Of a stretch of DNA of 64,000 bases, positions 53,148 through 64,000 are shown piece by piece. The notes below the pieces were generated by a model. The model worked only from the letters and a program-made list of their open reading frames with translations. It searched no databases and had not been told where the DNA came from. The DNA is from Hydractinia symbiolongicarpus. Lineage: Eukaryota; Cnidaria; Hydrozoa; Anthoathecata; Hydractiniidae. Location of the stretch: the NCBI RefSeq assembly GCF_029227915.1, contig NC_079878.1:28733501-28797500 (forward strand), given 5' to 3'. Made by a program: the position numbers and the translations under genes. Positions within the stretch are counted from its first letter, which is position 1; the number at the start of each line of letters is the position of its first letter.

Positions 53148-55011
53148 ACTGCGGGACCAATCCTGGCCGTTAACACGCGCCGAAAAGATAAAGACATTCT
53201 CAAAAACTACATTTCACTGACTTCTTGGCGGTATCATTCCGTTTGAGTTACAACGGTTGCGTCACATATTCGTACCAACATGTATTTAGGGACATTTTTC
53301 TGATATTACTAGTTTGCATCGCTTATAACCGTGAAACGATTGACTGTGGGACTTAATAGAACTTACTTTGGACTGTGACCTGATAAATGTGATATATGAG
53401 ACAATTGGACTCCAAAAAATAACATTCTTCTCAATTTGACATGATTGCCGGAACTCAGAGATTACACTGGGCGCTGTGTTAGCACTTCATTTAAAAACTT
53501 AGATAAATAAGTCATTCGTTACTGCGGGTCCATTCCTAGCCGTTATCGCGAGCTGAAGAAATAGCTACAGTTTCAAAAACTACATTTCATTGACTTTCTA
53601 ACGGTGTCAGTCCGTTTGAGTTGCGACGGATGGGTCACATATTCGTGCCAACATGTATTTTACGATATTTATCTGATATTACTAGGTGGCATCGCTGTTA
53701 ACAGTGAAACGATTGACTGTGGGACTTAATTAAACTGACTCTGGACTGTGACCTTATAAATGTGGTAAATGAGCCAATTGGACCCCAAGGAATAACATTC
53801 TTCTTAATTTGACATGATTGCTGGAATTCAACGATCACAATGGGCGCTGTGGTAGCGCTTCATTTAAAAACTTAGATAAATAAGTCATTTTTTACTGTGG
53901 GACCAATCCTAGCCGTTATCGCGCGCTGAAAAAATAGCTACAGTTTCAAAAACTACATTTCATTGACTTTCTAACGGTGTCAGTTCTTTGTGTTACAACG
54001 GTTTGGTCACATACTCGTAACAACATGAATTTAGCTATATTTATCTGATATTACTAGGTTGCATCGCTTTTAACAAGGAAACGATTGACTGTGGAACTTA
54101 ATTGAACTAACTTTGGACTGTGACCATATAATTTTCATAACTGAGACAATTAAACACCAAGAAATAACATTCTTCTTAATTTGACATAATTGCCGGATCT
54201 CGGCGATTACACTGTGCGCTGTGGCAGCGCTTCATTTAAAAACTTAGATAAATAAGTCATTCTTTACTGCGGGACCAATCCTAGCCGTTATTGCGCGCTA
54301 AAGAAATAGCGACAGTTTTAAAAACTACATTTCATTGACTTTCTAACGGTGTCAGTCCGTTTGAGTTACACCAGTTGGGTGACATATTCGTACCAACATG
54401 TACTTAGTGATATTTTTCTGATAATACTAGGTTGCATCGCTTTTAAAAAGGAAACGATTGACTGTGGGACTTAATTGAACTAACTTTGGACTGTGACCAT
54501 ATAATTTTTATAACTGAGACAATTAAACACCAAGAAATAACATTCTTCTTAATTTGATATGATTGCTGGAATTCAGCGATTACACTAGAGTTTGTGGTAG
54601 CGCTTTATTACAAAATTAAGATAAATAAGTCTTTCTTTACTGTGGGACCAATCCTGGCCGTTACCACGCGCCGAAAAGATAGAGACATTCTCAACAACTA
54701 CATTTCACTGACTTCTTGGCGGTATCATTCCGTTTGAGTTACAACGGTTGCGTCACATATTCGTACCAACATGTATTTAGGGACATTTTTCTGATATTAC
54801 TAGTTTGCATCGCTTATAACCGTGAAACGATTGACTGTGGGACTTAATTGAACTAACTTTGGACTGTGACCTGATAAATGTGATAAATGAGACAATTGGA
54901 CTCCAAAAAATAACATTCTTCTCAATTTGACATGATTGCCGGAACTCAGAGATTACACTGGGCGCTGTGTTAGCACTTCATTAAAAAACTTAGATAAATA
55001 AGTCATTCGTT

Positions 55012-55553
55012 ACTGCGGGACCAATCCTAGCCGTTATCGCGAGCTGAAGAAATACCTACAGTTTCAAAAACTACATTTTATTGACTTTCTAACGGTGTCA
55101 GTTCTTTGTGTTACAACGGTTTGGTCACATACTCGTAACAACATGAATTTAGCTATATTTATCTGATATTACTAGGTTGCATCGCTTTTAACAGTGAAAC
55201 GATTGAAAAAATAGCTGAAAATATAGCTACAGTTTCAAAAACTACATTTCATTGACTTTCTAACGGTGTCAGTTCTTTGTGTTACAATGGATTTGGTCAC
55301 ATACTCGTAACAACATGAATTTAGCGATATTTATCTGATATTACTAGGTTGCATCGCTTTTAACAGTGAAACGATTGACTGTGGGACTTAATTGAACTAA
55401 TTTTGGACTGTAACCTTATAAATGTCATAAATGAGCCAATTAGACTCCTAAAATAACATTCCTCTTAATTTGACATGATTGCTGGAATTCAGCGGTTACA
55501 ATGGGCGCTGTGGTAGCGCTTCATTTAAAAATTTATATAAATAACTCATATTT
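55012..55553. repeat. Fused 542-bp unit with half-monomer, copy 5
   Basis: The junction is at 55201. The second half of the 12-bp duplication reads GAAAATATAGCT here, a private change. After the junction the context resembles copy 1 (TTATAAATGTCATAAATG and the ATATAAATAACTC tail) rather than copies 2-4. Confidence 0.85.
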
Positions 55554-55865
55554 GCTGTGGGACCAATCCTAGCCGTTTTCGCGCGCTGAAGAAATAGCGA
55601 CAGTTTCAAAAACTACATTTCATTACCTTTCTAATGGTGTCAATCCGTTTGAGTTGCAACGGTTGCGTCACACATTCGTATCAACATGTATTTAGTGATT
55701 TTTTTCCGATATTACTAAGTTCTATCGCTGTTAACAATGAAACGATTGACTGTGGGACTTAATTTAGCTGACTCTGGACTGTGACCTTATAAATGTGACA
55801 AATGAGCCGATTGGACCCCAAGGAATAACATTCTTCTTAATTTGACATGATTGCTGGAAATCAGC

Positions 55866-56610
55866 GATTACACTAGAGTTTGTGGTAGCGCTTTATTACA
55901 AAATTAAGATAAATAAGTCTTTCTTTACTGTGGGACCAATCCTGGCCGTTACCACGCGCCGAAAAGATAGAGACATTCTCAAAAACTACATTTCACTGAC
56001 TTCTTGGCGGTATCATTTCGTTTGAGTAACAACGGTTGCGTCACATATTCGTACCAACATGTATTTAGGGACATTTTTCTGATATTACTAGTTTGCATCG
56101 CTGTTAACAGTGAAACGATTGACTGTGGGACTTAATTTAGCTGACTCTGGACTGTGACCTTATAAATGTGATAAATGAGCCAATTGGACCCCAAGGAATA
56201 ACATTCTTCTTAATTTGACATGATTGCTGGAATTCAGCGATTACAATGGGCGCTGTGGTAGCGCTTCATTTAAAAACTTAGATAAATAAGTCATATTTTA
56301 CTGTGGACCAATCCTAGCCGTTATTGCGCACTGAAAAAATAGCTACAGTTTCAAAAACTACATTTCATTAACTTTCTAACGGTGTCAATCCGTTTGAGTT
56401 ACAACGGTTTGGTCACATACTCGTAACAACATGAATTTAGCGATATTTATCTGATATTACTAGGTTGCATCGGTTTTAACAGTGAAACGATTGACTGTGG
56501 GACTTAATTGACCTAATTTTTGACTGTGACCTTATAAATGTCATAAATGAGCCAATTGGACTCCCAGAAATAACATTCCTCTTAATTTGACATGATTGCT
56601 GGAATTCAGC
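55866..56610. repeat. 745-bp dimer HOR, unit 1 of 4
   Basis: The unit holds two monomers: one with CTGGCCGTTACCACGCGCC and one with GTGGACCAATCC and GCGCACTGAAAAAATAG. It carries the variants AAGTCTTTC, GAGTAACAACGG and ATTTAGGGAC, which unit 2 shares. Confidence 0.85.
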
Positions 56611-57355
56611 GATTACACTAGAGTTTGTGGTAGCGCTTTATTACAAAATTAAGATAAATAAGTCTTTCTTTACTGTGGGACCAATCCTGGCCGTTACCAC
56701 GCGCCGAAAAGATAGAGACATTCTCAAAAACTACATTTCACTGACTTCTTGGCGGTATCATTTCGTTTGAGTAACAACGGTTGCGTCACATATTCGTACC
56801 AACATGTATTTAGGGACATTTTTCTGATATTACTAGTTTGCATCGCTGTTAACAGTGAAACGATTGACTGTGGGACTTAATTTAGCTGACTCTGGACTGT
56901 GACCTTATAAATGTGATAAATGAGCCAATTGGACCCCAAGGAATAACATTCTTCTTAATTTGACATGATTGCTGGAATTCAGCGATTACAATGGGCGCTG
57001 TGGTAGCGCTTCATTTAAAAACTTAGATAAATAAGTCATATTTTACTGTGGACCAATCCTAGCCGTTATTGCGCACTGAAAAAATAGCTACAGTTTCAAA
57101 AACTACATTTCATTAACTTTCTAACGGTGTCAATCCGTTTGAGTTACAACGGTTTGGTCACATACTCGTAACAACATGAATTTAGCGATATTTATCTGAT
57201 ATTACTAGGTTGCATCGGTTTTAACAGTGAAACGATTGACTGTGGGACTTAATTGACCTAATTTTTGACTGTGACCTTATAAATGTCATAAATGAGCCAA
57301 TTGGACTCCCAGAAATAACATTCCTCTTAATTTGACATGATTGCTGGAATTCAGC
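56611..57355. repeat. 745-bp dimer HOR, unit 2 of 4
   Basis: Exactly 745 bp after unit 1 and nearly identical to it, including the private GAGTAACAACGG. Confidence 0.85.
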
Positions 57356-58100
57356 GATTACACTAGAGTTTGTGGTAGCGCTTTATTACAAAATTAAGAT
57401 AAATAAGTCCTTCTTTACTGTGGGACCAATCCTGGCCGTTACCACGCGCCGAAAAGATAGAGACATTCTCAAAAACTACATTTCACTGACTTCTTGGCGG
57501 TATCATTTCGTTTGAGTTACAACGGTTGCGTCACATATTCGTACCAACATGTATTTAAGGACATTTTTCTGATATTACTAGTTTGCATCGCTGTTAACAG
57601 TGAAACGATTGACTGTGGGACTTAATTTAGCTGACTCTGGACTGTGACCTTATAAATGTGATAAATGAGCCAATTGGACCCCAAGGAATAACATTCTTCT
57701 TAATTTGACATGATTGCTGGAATTCAGCGATTACAATGGGCGCTGTGGTAGCGCTTCATTTAAAAACTTAGATAAATAAGTCATATTTTACTGTGGACCA
57801 ATCCTAGCCGTTATTGCGCACTGAAAAAATAGCTACAGTTTCAAAAACTACATTTCATTAACTTTCTAACGGTGTCAATCCGTTTGAGTTACAACGGTTT
57901 GGTCACATACTCGTAACAACATGAATTTAGCGATATTTATCTGATATTACTAGGTTGCATCGGTTTTAACAGTGAAACGATTGACTGTGGGACTTAATTG
58001 ACCTAATTTTTGACTGTGACCTTATAAATGTCATAAATGAGCCAATTGGACTCCCAGAAATAACATTCCTCTTAATTTGACATGATTGCTGGAATTCAGC
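57356..58100. repeat. 745-bp dimer HOR, unit 3 of 4
   Basis: The dimer structure is the same, but the variants are AAGTCCTTC, GAGTTACAACGG and ATTTAAGGAC, shared with unit 4 and not with units 1 and 2. Confidence 0.85.
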
Positions 58101-58845
58101 GATTACACTAGAGTTTGTGGTAGCGCTTTATTACAAAATTAAGATAAATAAGTCCTTCTTTACTGTGGGACCAATCCTGGCCGTTACCACGCGCCGAAAA
58201 GATAGAGACATTCTCAAAAACTACATTTCACTGACTTCTTGGCGGTATCATTTCGTTTGAGTTACAACGGTTGCGTCACATATTCGTACCAACATGTATT
58301 TAAGGACATTTTTCTGATATTACTAGTTTGCATCGCTGTTAACAGTGAAACGATTGACTGTGGGACTTAATTTAGCTGACTCTGGACTGTGACCTTATAA
58401 ATGTGATAAATGAGCCAATTGGACCCCAAGGAATAACATTCTTCTTAATTTAACATGATTGCTGGAATTCAGCGATTACAATGGGCGCTGTGGTAGCGCT
58501 TCATTTAAAACATTAGATAAATAAGTCATATTTTACTGTGGACCAATCCTAGCCGTTATTGCGCACTGAAAAAATAGCTACAGTTTCAAAAACTACATTT
58601 CATTAACTTTCTAGCGGTGTCAATCCGTTTGAGTTACAACGGTTTGGTCACATACTCGTAACAACATGAATTTAGCGATATTTATCTGATATTACTAGGT
58701 TGCATCGGTTTTAACAGTGAAACGATTGACTGTGGGACTTAATTAACCTAATTTTGGACTGTGACCTTATAAATGTCATAAATGAGCCAATTGGACTCCC
58801 AGAAATAACATTCCTCTTAATTTGACATGATTGCTGGAATTCTGC
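58101..58845. repeat. 745-bp dimer HOR, unit 4 of 4
   Basis: It shares the unit 3 variants. It also has its own changes near the end, such as AATTTAACATG near 58446, AACATTAGAT near 58509 and TCTAGCGGTG near 58611. After 58845 the next monomer (CACGAGGATCTG) leaves the pattern. Confidence 0.85.
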
Positions 58846-61800
58846 GATTACACGAGGATCTGTGGTAGCGCTTTATTACAAAATTAAGATAAATAAGTCA
58901 TATTTTACTGTGGGACCAATCCTAGCCGTTATCACGCACTGAAAAAATAGCTACAGTTTTAAAAACTACATTTCATTGACTTTCTAACGGTGTCAGTTCT
59001 TTGTGTTACAACGGTTTGGTCACATACTCGTAACAACATGAATTTGGCTATATGTATCTGATATTACTAGGTTGCATCGGTTTTAACAGTGAAACGATTG
59101 ACTGTGGGACTTAATTGAACTAATTTTGGACTGTAACCTTATAAATGTCATAAATGAGCCAATTGGACACCCAGAAATAACATTCCTCTTAATTTGACAT
59201 GATTGCTGGAATTCAGCGATTACAATTGGCGCTGTGGTAGCGCTTCATTTAAAAATTTATATAAATAACTCATATTTACTGTGGGACTAATCCTAGCCGT
59301 TTTTGCACGCTGAAGAAATAGCGACAGTTTCAAAAACTACATTTCATTAACTTTCTAACGGTGTCAATCCGCTTGAGTTACAACGGTTGCGTCACACATT
59401 CGTATCAACATGTATTTAGTGATTTTTTTCCGATATTACTAAGTTCTATCGCTGTTAACACTGAAACGATTGACTGTGGGACTTAATTTAGCTTACTCTG
59501 GACTGTGACCTTATAAATGTGATAAATGAGCCAATTGGACCCCAAGGAATAACATTCTTCTTAATTTGACATGATTGCTGGAATTCAGCGATTACACTAG
59601 GACCTGTGGTAGCGCTTTATCACAAAATTAAGATAAATGAGTATTTCTTTACTGTGGGACCAATCCTGGCCGTTACCACGCGCCGAAAAGATAGAGACAT
59701 TCTCAAAAACTACATTTCACTGACTTCTTGGCGGTATCATTCCGTTTGAGTTACAACGGTTGCGTCACATATTTGTACCAACATGTATTTAGGGACATTT
59801 TTCTGATATTACTAGTCTGCATCGCTTATAACCGTGAAACGATTGACTGTGGGACTTAATTGAACTAACTTTGGACTGTGACCTGATAAATGTGATAAAT
59901 GAGACAATTGGACTCCAAAAAATAACATTTTTCTCAATTTGACATGATTGCCGGAACTCAGAGATTACACTGGGCGCTGTGTTAGCACTTCATTTAAAAA
60001 CTTAGATAAATAAGTCATTCGTTACTGCCGGACCAATCCTAGCCGTTATCGCGAGCTGAAGAAATAGCTACACTTTCAAAAACTACATTTCATTGACTTT
60101 CTAACGGTGTCAGTCCGTTTGAGTTGGAACGGATGGGTCACATATTCGTACCAACATGTACTTAGCGATATTTATCTGATATTACTAGGTTGCATCGCTT
60201 TTAAAAAGGAAACGATTGACTGTGGGACTTAATTGAACTAACTTTGGACTGTGACCATATAATTTTTATAACTGAGACAATTAAACACCAAGAAATAACA
60301 TTCTTCTTAATTTGATATGATTGCTGGAATTCAGCGATTACACTAGAGTTTGTGGTAGCGCTTTATTACAAAATTAAGATAAATAAGTCTTTCTTTACTG
60401 TGGGACCAATCCTGGCCGTTACCACGCGCCGAAAAGATAGACACATTCTCAAAAACTACATTTCACTGACTTCTTGGCGGTATCATTCCGTTTGAGTTAC
60501 AACGGTTGCGTCACATATTCGTACCAACATGTATTTAGGGACATTTTTCTGATATTACTAGTTTGCATCGCTTATAACCGTGAAACGATTGACTGTGGGA
60601 CTTAATTGAATTAATTTTGGACTGTGCCCTGATAAATGTGATAAATGAGAGAATTGGACTCCAAAAAATAACATTCTTCTCAATTTGACATGATTGCCGG
60701 AACTCAGAGATTACACTGGGCGCTGTGTTAGCACTTCATTTAAGAACTTAGATAAATAAGTCATTCGTTACTGCGGGACCAATCCTAGCCGTTATCACGA
60801 GCTGAAGAAATAGCTACAGTTTCAAAAACTACATTTCATTGACTTTCTAACGGTGTCAGTCCGTTTGAGTTGGAACGGATGGGTCACATATTCGTACCAA
60901 CATGTATTTAGCGATATTTATCTGATATTACTAGGTTGCATCGCTGTTAACAGTGAAACGATTGACTGTGGGACTTAATCTAGCTGACTCTGGACTGTGA
61001 CCTTATAAATGTGATAAATGAGCCAATTGGACCCCAAATAATAACATTCTTCTTAATTTGACATGATTGCTGGAATTCAGCGATTACAATGGGCGCTGTG
61101 GTAGCGCTTCATTTAAAAACTTAGATAAATAAGTCATATTTTTCTGTGGGACCAATCCTAGCCGTTATCGCGCACTGAAGAAATAGCTACAGTTTCAAAA
61201 ACTACATTTCATTAACTTTCTAACGGTGTCAATCCGTTTGAGTTACAACGGTTTGGTCACATACTCGTAACAACATGAATTTAGCGATATTTATCTGATA
61301 TTACTAGGTTTCATCGGTTTTAACAGTGAAACGATTGACTGTGGGACTTAATTGACCTAATTTTGGACTGTGACCTTATAAATGTCATAAATGAGCCAAT
61401 TGGACTCCCAGAAATAACATTCCTCTTAATTTGACATGATTGCTGGAATTCAGCGATTACATTGGGCGCTGTGGTTGCGCTTCATTTAAAAATTTATATA
61501 AATAACTCATATTTATTGTGGGACTAATCCTATCCGTTTTTGCGCGCTGAAGAAATAGCGACAGTTTCAAAAACTACATTTCATTAACTTTCTAACGGTG
61601 TCAATCCGTTTGAGTTACAACGGTTGCGTCACACATTCGTATCAACATGTATTTAGTGATTTTTTTCCAATATTAATAAGTTCTATCGCTGTTAACAGTC
61701 AAACGATTGACTGTGGGACTTAATTTAGCTGACTCTGGACTGTGACATTATAAATGTGATAAATGATCCAATTGGACCCCAAGGAATAACATTCTTCTTA

Positions 61801-64000
61801 ATTTGACATGATTGCTGGAATTCAGCGATTACACTAGGATCTGTGGTAGCGCTTTATTACAAAATTAAGATAAATAAGTCTTTCTTTACTATGGGACCAA
61901 TCCTGGCCGTTACCACGCGCCGAAAAGATAGAGACATTCTTAAAAACTACATTTCACTGACTTCTTGGCGGTATCATTCCGTTTGAGTTATAACGGTTGT
62001 GTCACATATTCGTACCAACATGTATTTAGGGAAATTTTACTGATATTACAAGGTTGTATCGCTTTTAACAGTGAAACAATTGAATTGGCACTTATTTAAA
62101 CTGATTTTGGACTGTGACCTTATAAATGTGATAAATGAGCCAATTGGACTCCCGGAAATAACATTCCTCTGAATTTGACATGATTGCCGGATCTCAGCGA
62201 GTACACTGGGCGCTGTGGTAGCGCTTCATTTAAAAATTTAGATAAATATGTCATTCTTTACTGTGGGACCAATCCTAGCTGTTATCAGTTTCAAAAACTA
62301 CATTTCACTGACTTTCTAACGGTGTCAGTCTTTTTGAGTTACAACGGTTGAGTCACATATTCGTACCAACATGTATTTAGCGATATTTTTCTGATATTAC
62401 TAGGTTGCATCGCTTATAACAGTGAAACGATTAACTGTGGGACTTAATTTAGCTGAATCTGGACTGTGACCTTATAAATGTGATAAATGAGCCAATTGGA
62501 CCCCAAGGAATAACATTCTTCTTAATTTGACATGATTGCTGGAATTCAGCGATTACACTAGGATCTGTGGTAGCGCTTTATTACAAAATTAAGATAAATA
62601 AGTCTTTCTTTACTGTGGGACCAATCCTGGCCGTTACTACGCGCCGAAAATATAGAGACATTCTCAAAAACTACATTTCACTGACTTCTTGGCGGTATCA
62701 ATCCGTTTGAGTTACAACGGTTGCGTCACATATTCGTACCAACATGTATTTAGCGATATTTTTCTGATATTACTAGGTTGCATCGCTTATAACAGTGAGA
62801 CGATTAACTGTGGGACTTAATTTAGCTGACTCTTGACTGTGACCTTATAAATGTGATAAATGAGCCAATTGGACCCCAAGGAATAACATTCTTCTTATTT
62901 TGACATGATTGCTGGAATACAGCGATTACACTAGGATCTGTGGTAGCGCTTTATTACAAAATTAAGATAAATAAGTCTTTCTTCACTGTGGGACCAATCC
63001 TGGCCGTTACTGCGCGCCGAAAAAATAGAGACATTCTCAAAAACTACATTTCACTAACTTCTTGGCAGTATCAATCCGTTTGAGTTACAACGGTTGCGTC
63101 ACATATTCGTACCAACATGAATTTAGCAATATTTATCTGACATTGCAAGGTTGCATCGCTTTTAACAGTGAAACGATTGACTATGGGACTTAATTGAACT
63201 AACTTTGGACTGTGACCTCATGAATGTGATAAATGAGACAATTGGACTCCAAGAAAGAACATTCTTTTTAATTTGACAATATTGCCGGAACTCAGCGATT
63301 ACACTGGGCGCTGTGGTAGCGCTTCATTTAAAAATTTAGATAAATAAGTCAATTTTTACTGTGGAACCAATCGTAGCTGTTATCGCGCGCTGAAGAAATA
63401 GAGACAGTTTCAAAAACAAAATTTCACTGACTTTCTAACGGTGTCAGTCTTTTTGAGTTACAACGGTTGAGTCACATATTCGTACCAACACGTATTTAGC
63501 GATATTTTTCTGATATTACTAGGTTGCATCGCTTATAACAGTGAAACGATTAACTGTGGGACTCAATTTAGCTGAATCTAGACTGTGACCTTGTAAATGT
63601 GATAAATGAGCCAATTGGACCCCAAGGAATAACATTCTTCTTAATTTGACATGATTGCTGGAATTCAGCGATTACACTAGGATCTGTGGTAGTGCTTTAT
63701 TACAAAATTAAGATAAATAAGTCTTTCTTTACTGTGGGACCAATCCTGGCCGTTACTACGCGCCGAAAATATAGAGACATTCTCAAAAACTACATTTCAC
63801 TGACTTCTTGGCGGTATCAATCCTTTTGAGTTACAACGGTTGCGTCACATATTAGTACCAACATGTATTTAGCGATATTTTTCTGATATTACTAGGTTGC
63901 ATCGCTTATAAGAGTGACACTATTAACTGTGGGACTTAATTTAGCAGACTCTGGACTGTGACCTTATAAATGTGATAAATGAGCCAATTGGACTCCAAGG
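58846..64000. repeat. Right-hand mixed satellite zone, continuing past the window
   Basis: This is ordinary satellite of the right-hand subfamily. About 59681-60130 matches 60427-60876 at a shift of 746 bp, sharing GAGTTGGAACGGATGGG. About 62321-62990 matches 63440 to the window end at a shift of 1,119 bp, sharing TTAGCTGAATCT. The unit starting at 62260 is about 20 bp short because the GCGCGCTGAAGAAATAG segment is missing at 62286. I see no gene or mobile element. Confidence 0.8.

Larger units (their letters stand above)
49486..53154. repeat. 1,662-bp tandem duplication (four monomers plus a half unit)
   Basis: Sequence matches itself at a shift of 1,662 bp through this whole interval, a little over two copies. 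The central unit boundaries fall near 49831, 51493 and 53155, at GACCAATCCT. The left sequence of the match (49486) is an ordinary monomer, and the corresponding right sequence (51148) is the fused half-monomer. The crossover therefore occurred inside the shared GAAAAAATAGCTACAG stretch. Confidence 0.8.
45758..55553. repeat. Higher-order repeat zone containing the half-monomer units
   Basis: Diagnostic monomers recur at shifts of 1,118, 1,289, 1,491, 1,662, 2,780 and 4,442 bp, which are whole numbers of monomers with or without one 171-173-bp half unit. The tag TTCGTGCCAACATG lies near 46794, 47912, 49201, 50692, 52354 and 53643. The tag AATTTGATATGATTG lies near 50109, 51771 and 54551. Segment identity at these shifts is very high to the eye. 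No other sequence type is present. Confidence 0.8.
1612..64000. repeat. 372-bp satellite DNA array (whole array)
   Basis: The sequence is a continuous head-to-tail array of one monomer family. Using the A of the ACTGTGG-type anchor, monomers start at 1616, 1989, 2360, 2733, 3105, 3478, 3838, 4209, 4582, 4954, 5326, 5699, 6068, 6441, 6812, 7184, 7557, 7928, 8300, 8673, 9044, 9417, 9788, 10160, 10533 and 10905. This gives a modal length of 371-373 bp, and the same period holds to the right edge, for about 165-170 units. All units point the same way. Neighbouring monomers differ noticeably, while monomers one HOR period apart are nearly identical, which is the hallmark of higher-order repeats. 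Such arrays evolve by unequal crossover and gene conversion and commonly form heterochromatin. Whether this one is centromeric cannot be read from sequence alone. The array leaves the window on the right. Confidence 0.97.

Noticed and set aside
1612-64000. CRISPR array or bacterial tandem system
   Set aside because: The repeats are about 372 bp and directly adjacent with no unique spacers, and there are no cas-like genes. The structure is eukaryotic satellite.
1612-64000. rDNA or 5S/tRNA gene cluster
   Set aside because: No rRNA core sequences or complete tRNA folds are present. The D-arm-like hairpin lacks the rest of a tRNA and a B box.
1612-64000. CENP-B box
   Set aside because: I searched by eye for NTTCGNNNNANNCGGGN on both strands of typical monomers and found no full match. 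TTCGTACCAACATG and CCCGGAACTCAGCG are only partial.
1612-64000. Telomeric TTAGGG repeats
   Set aside because: TTAGGG occurs singly inside some monomers (ATTTAGGGAC) but never in tandem.

Overview
This window is almost entirely one satellite DNA array. Bases 1-1611 are AT-rich, non-repetitive flank. From about base 1612 to the right edge, more than 62 kb, the sequence is a head-to-tail tandem array of one monomer family of about 372 bp. Spacings between successive ACTGTGG-type anchors counted by hand in the left part run 371, 372 or 373 bp, with a few shortened units of 360-369 bp. That gives about 165-170 monomers, all in the same orientation. I see no inverted monomers, no transposon insertions and no credible protein-coding gene, tRNA, rRNA or CRISPR array. 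The short open frames in the array are the same satellite frame recurring at the array's repeat periods.

The content indicates a eukaryotic nuclear genome, at a satellite or heterochromatin edge that could be pericentromeric, centromeric or subtelomeric. The monomer length is close to two nucleosome repeats. CpG is not obviously depleted in the monomer, which fits a genome with little germline CpG methylation, such as many invertebrates. I cannot name the species and do not recognise the satellite family.

Layout: 1-1611 flank with a few short inverted repeats and a (CA)6 tract. 1612-4208 edge monomers in irregular order. 4209-7927 two copies of a five-monomer higher-order repeat (HOR, about 1.86 kb). 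6922-9153 a 1,116-bp three-monomer tandem duplication. 10160 to about 25600 a roughly 15-monomer (5.58 kb) super-repeat, present as two long copies, a 745-bp extra piece and a third shortened copy. About 25600-30970 mixed monomers with 1.86-kb and 1.49-kb duplications. 30970-33290 diverged single monomers, including a 260-bp deleted one. 32361 to the right end holds a second subfamily tagged CGCCGAAAAG. 33290-45757 a 6-mer/12-mer HOR zone (2,232 and 4,465 bp). 45758-55553 an HOR zone carrying five copies of a 542-543-bp fused unit containing a half-monomer. 55866-58845 four tandem copies of a 745-bp dimer. 58846-64000 mixed dimer and trimer duplications running off the window.

The main interest is the visible history of the array: nested unequal crossovers with datable private variants, one deletion junction copied five times, and a monomer whose internal structure (repeated ACTGTG motifs, a tRNA D-arm-like hairpin, AACGG/CCGTT inverted arms) hints at its origin. 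I found no evidence for an operon-like or defence-like system.
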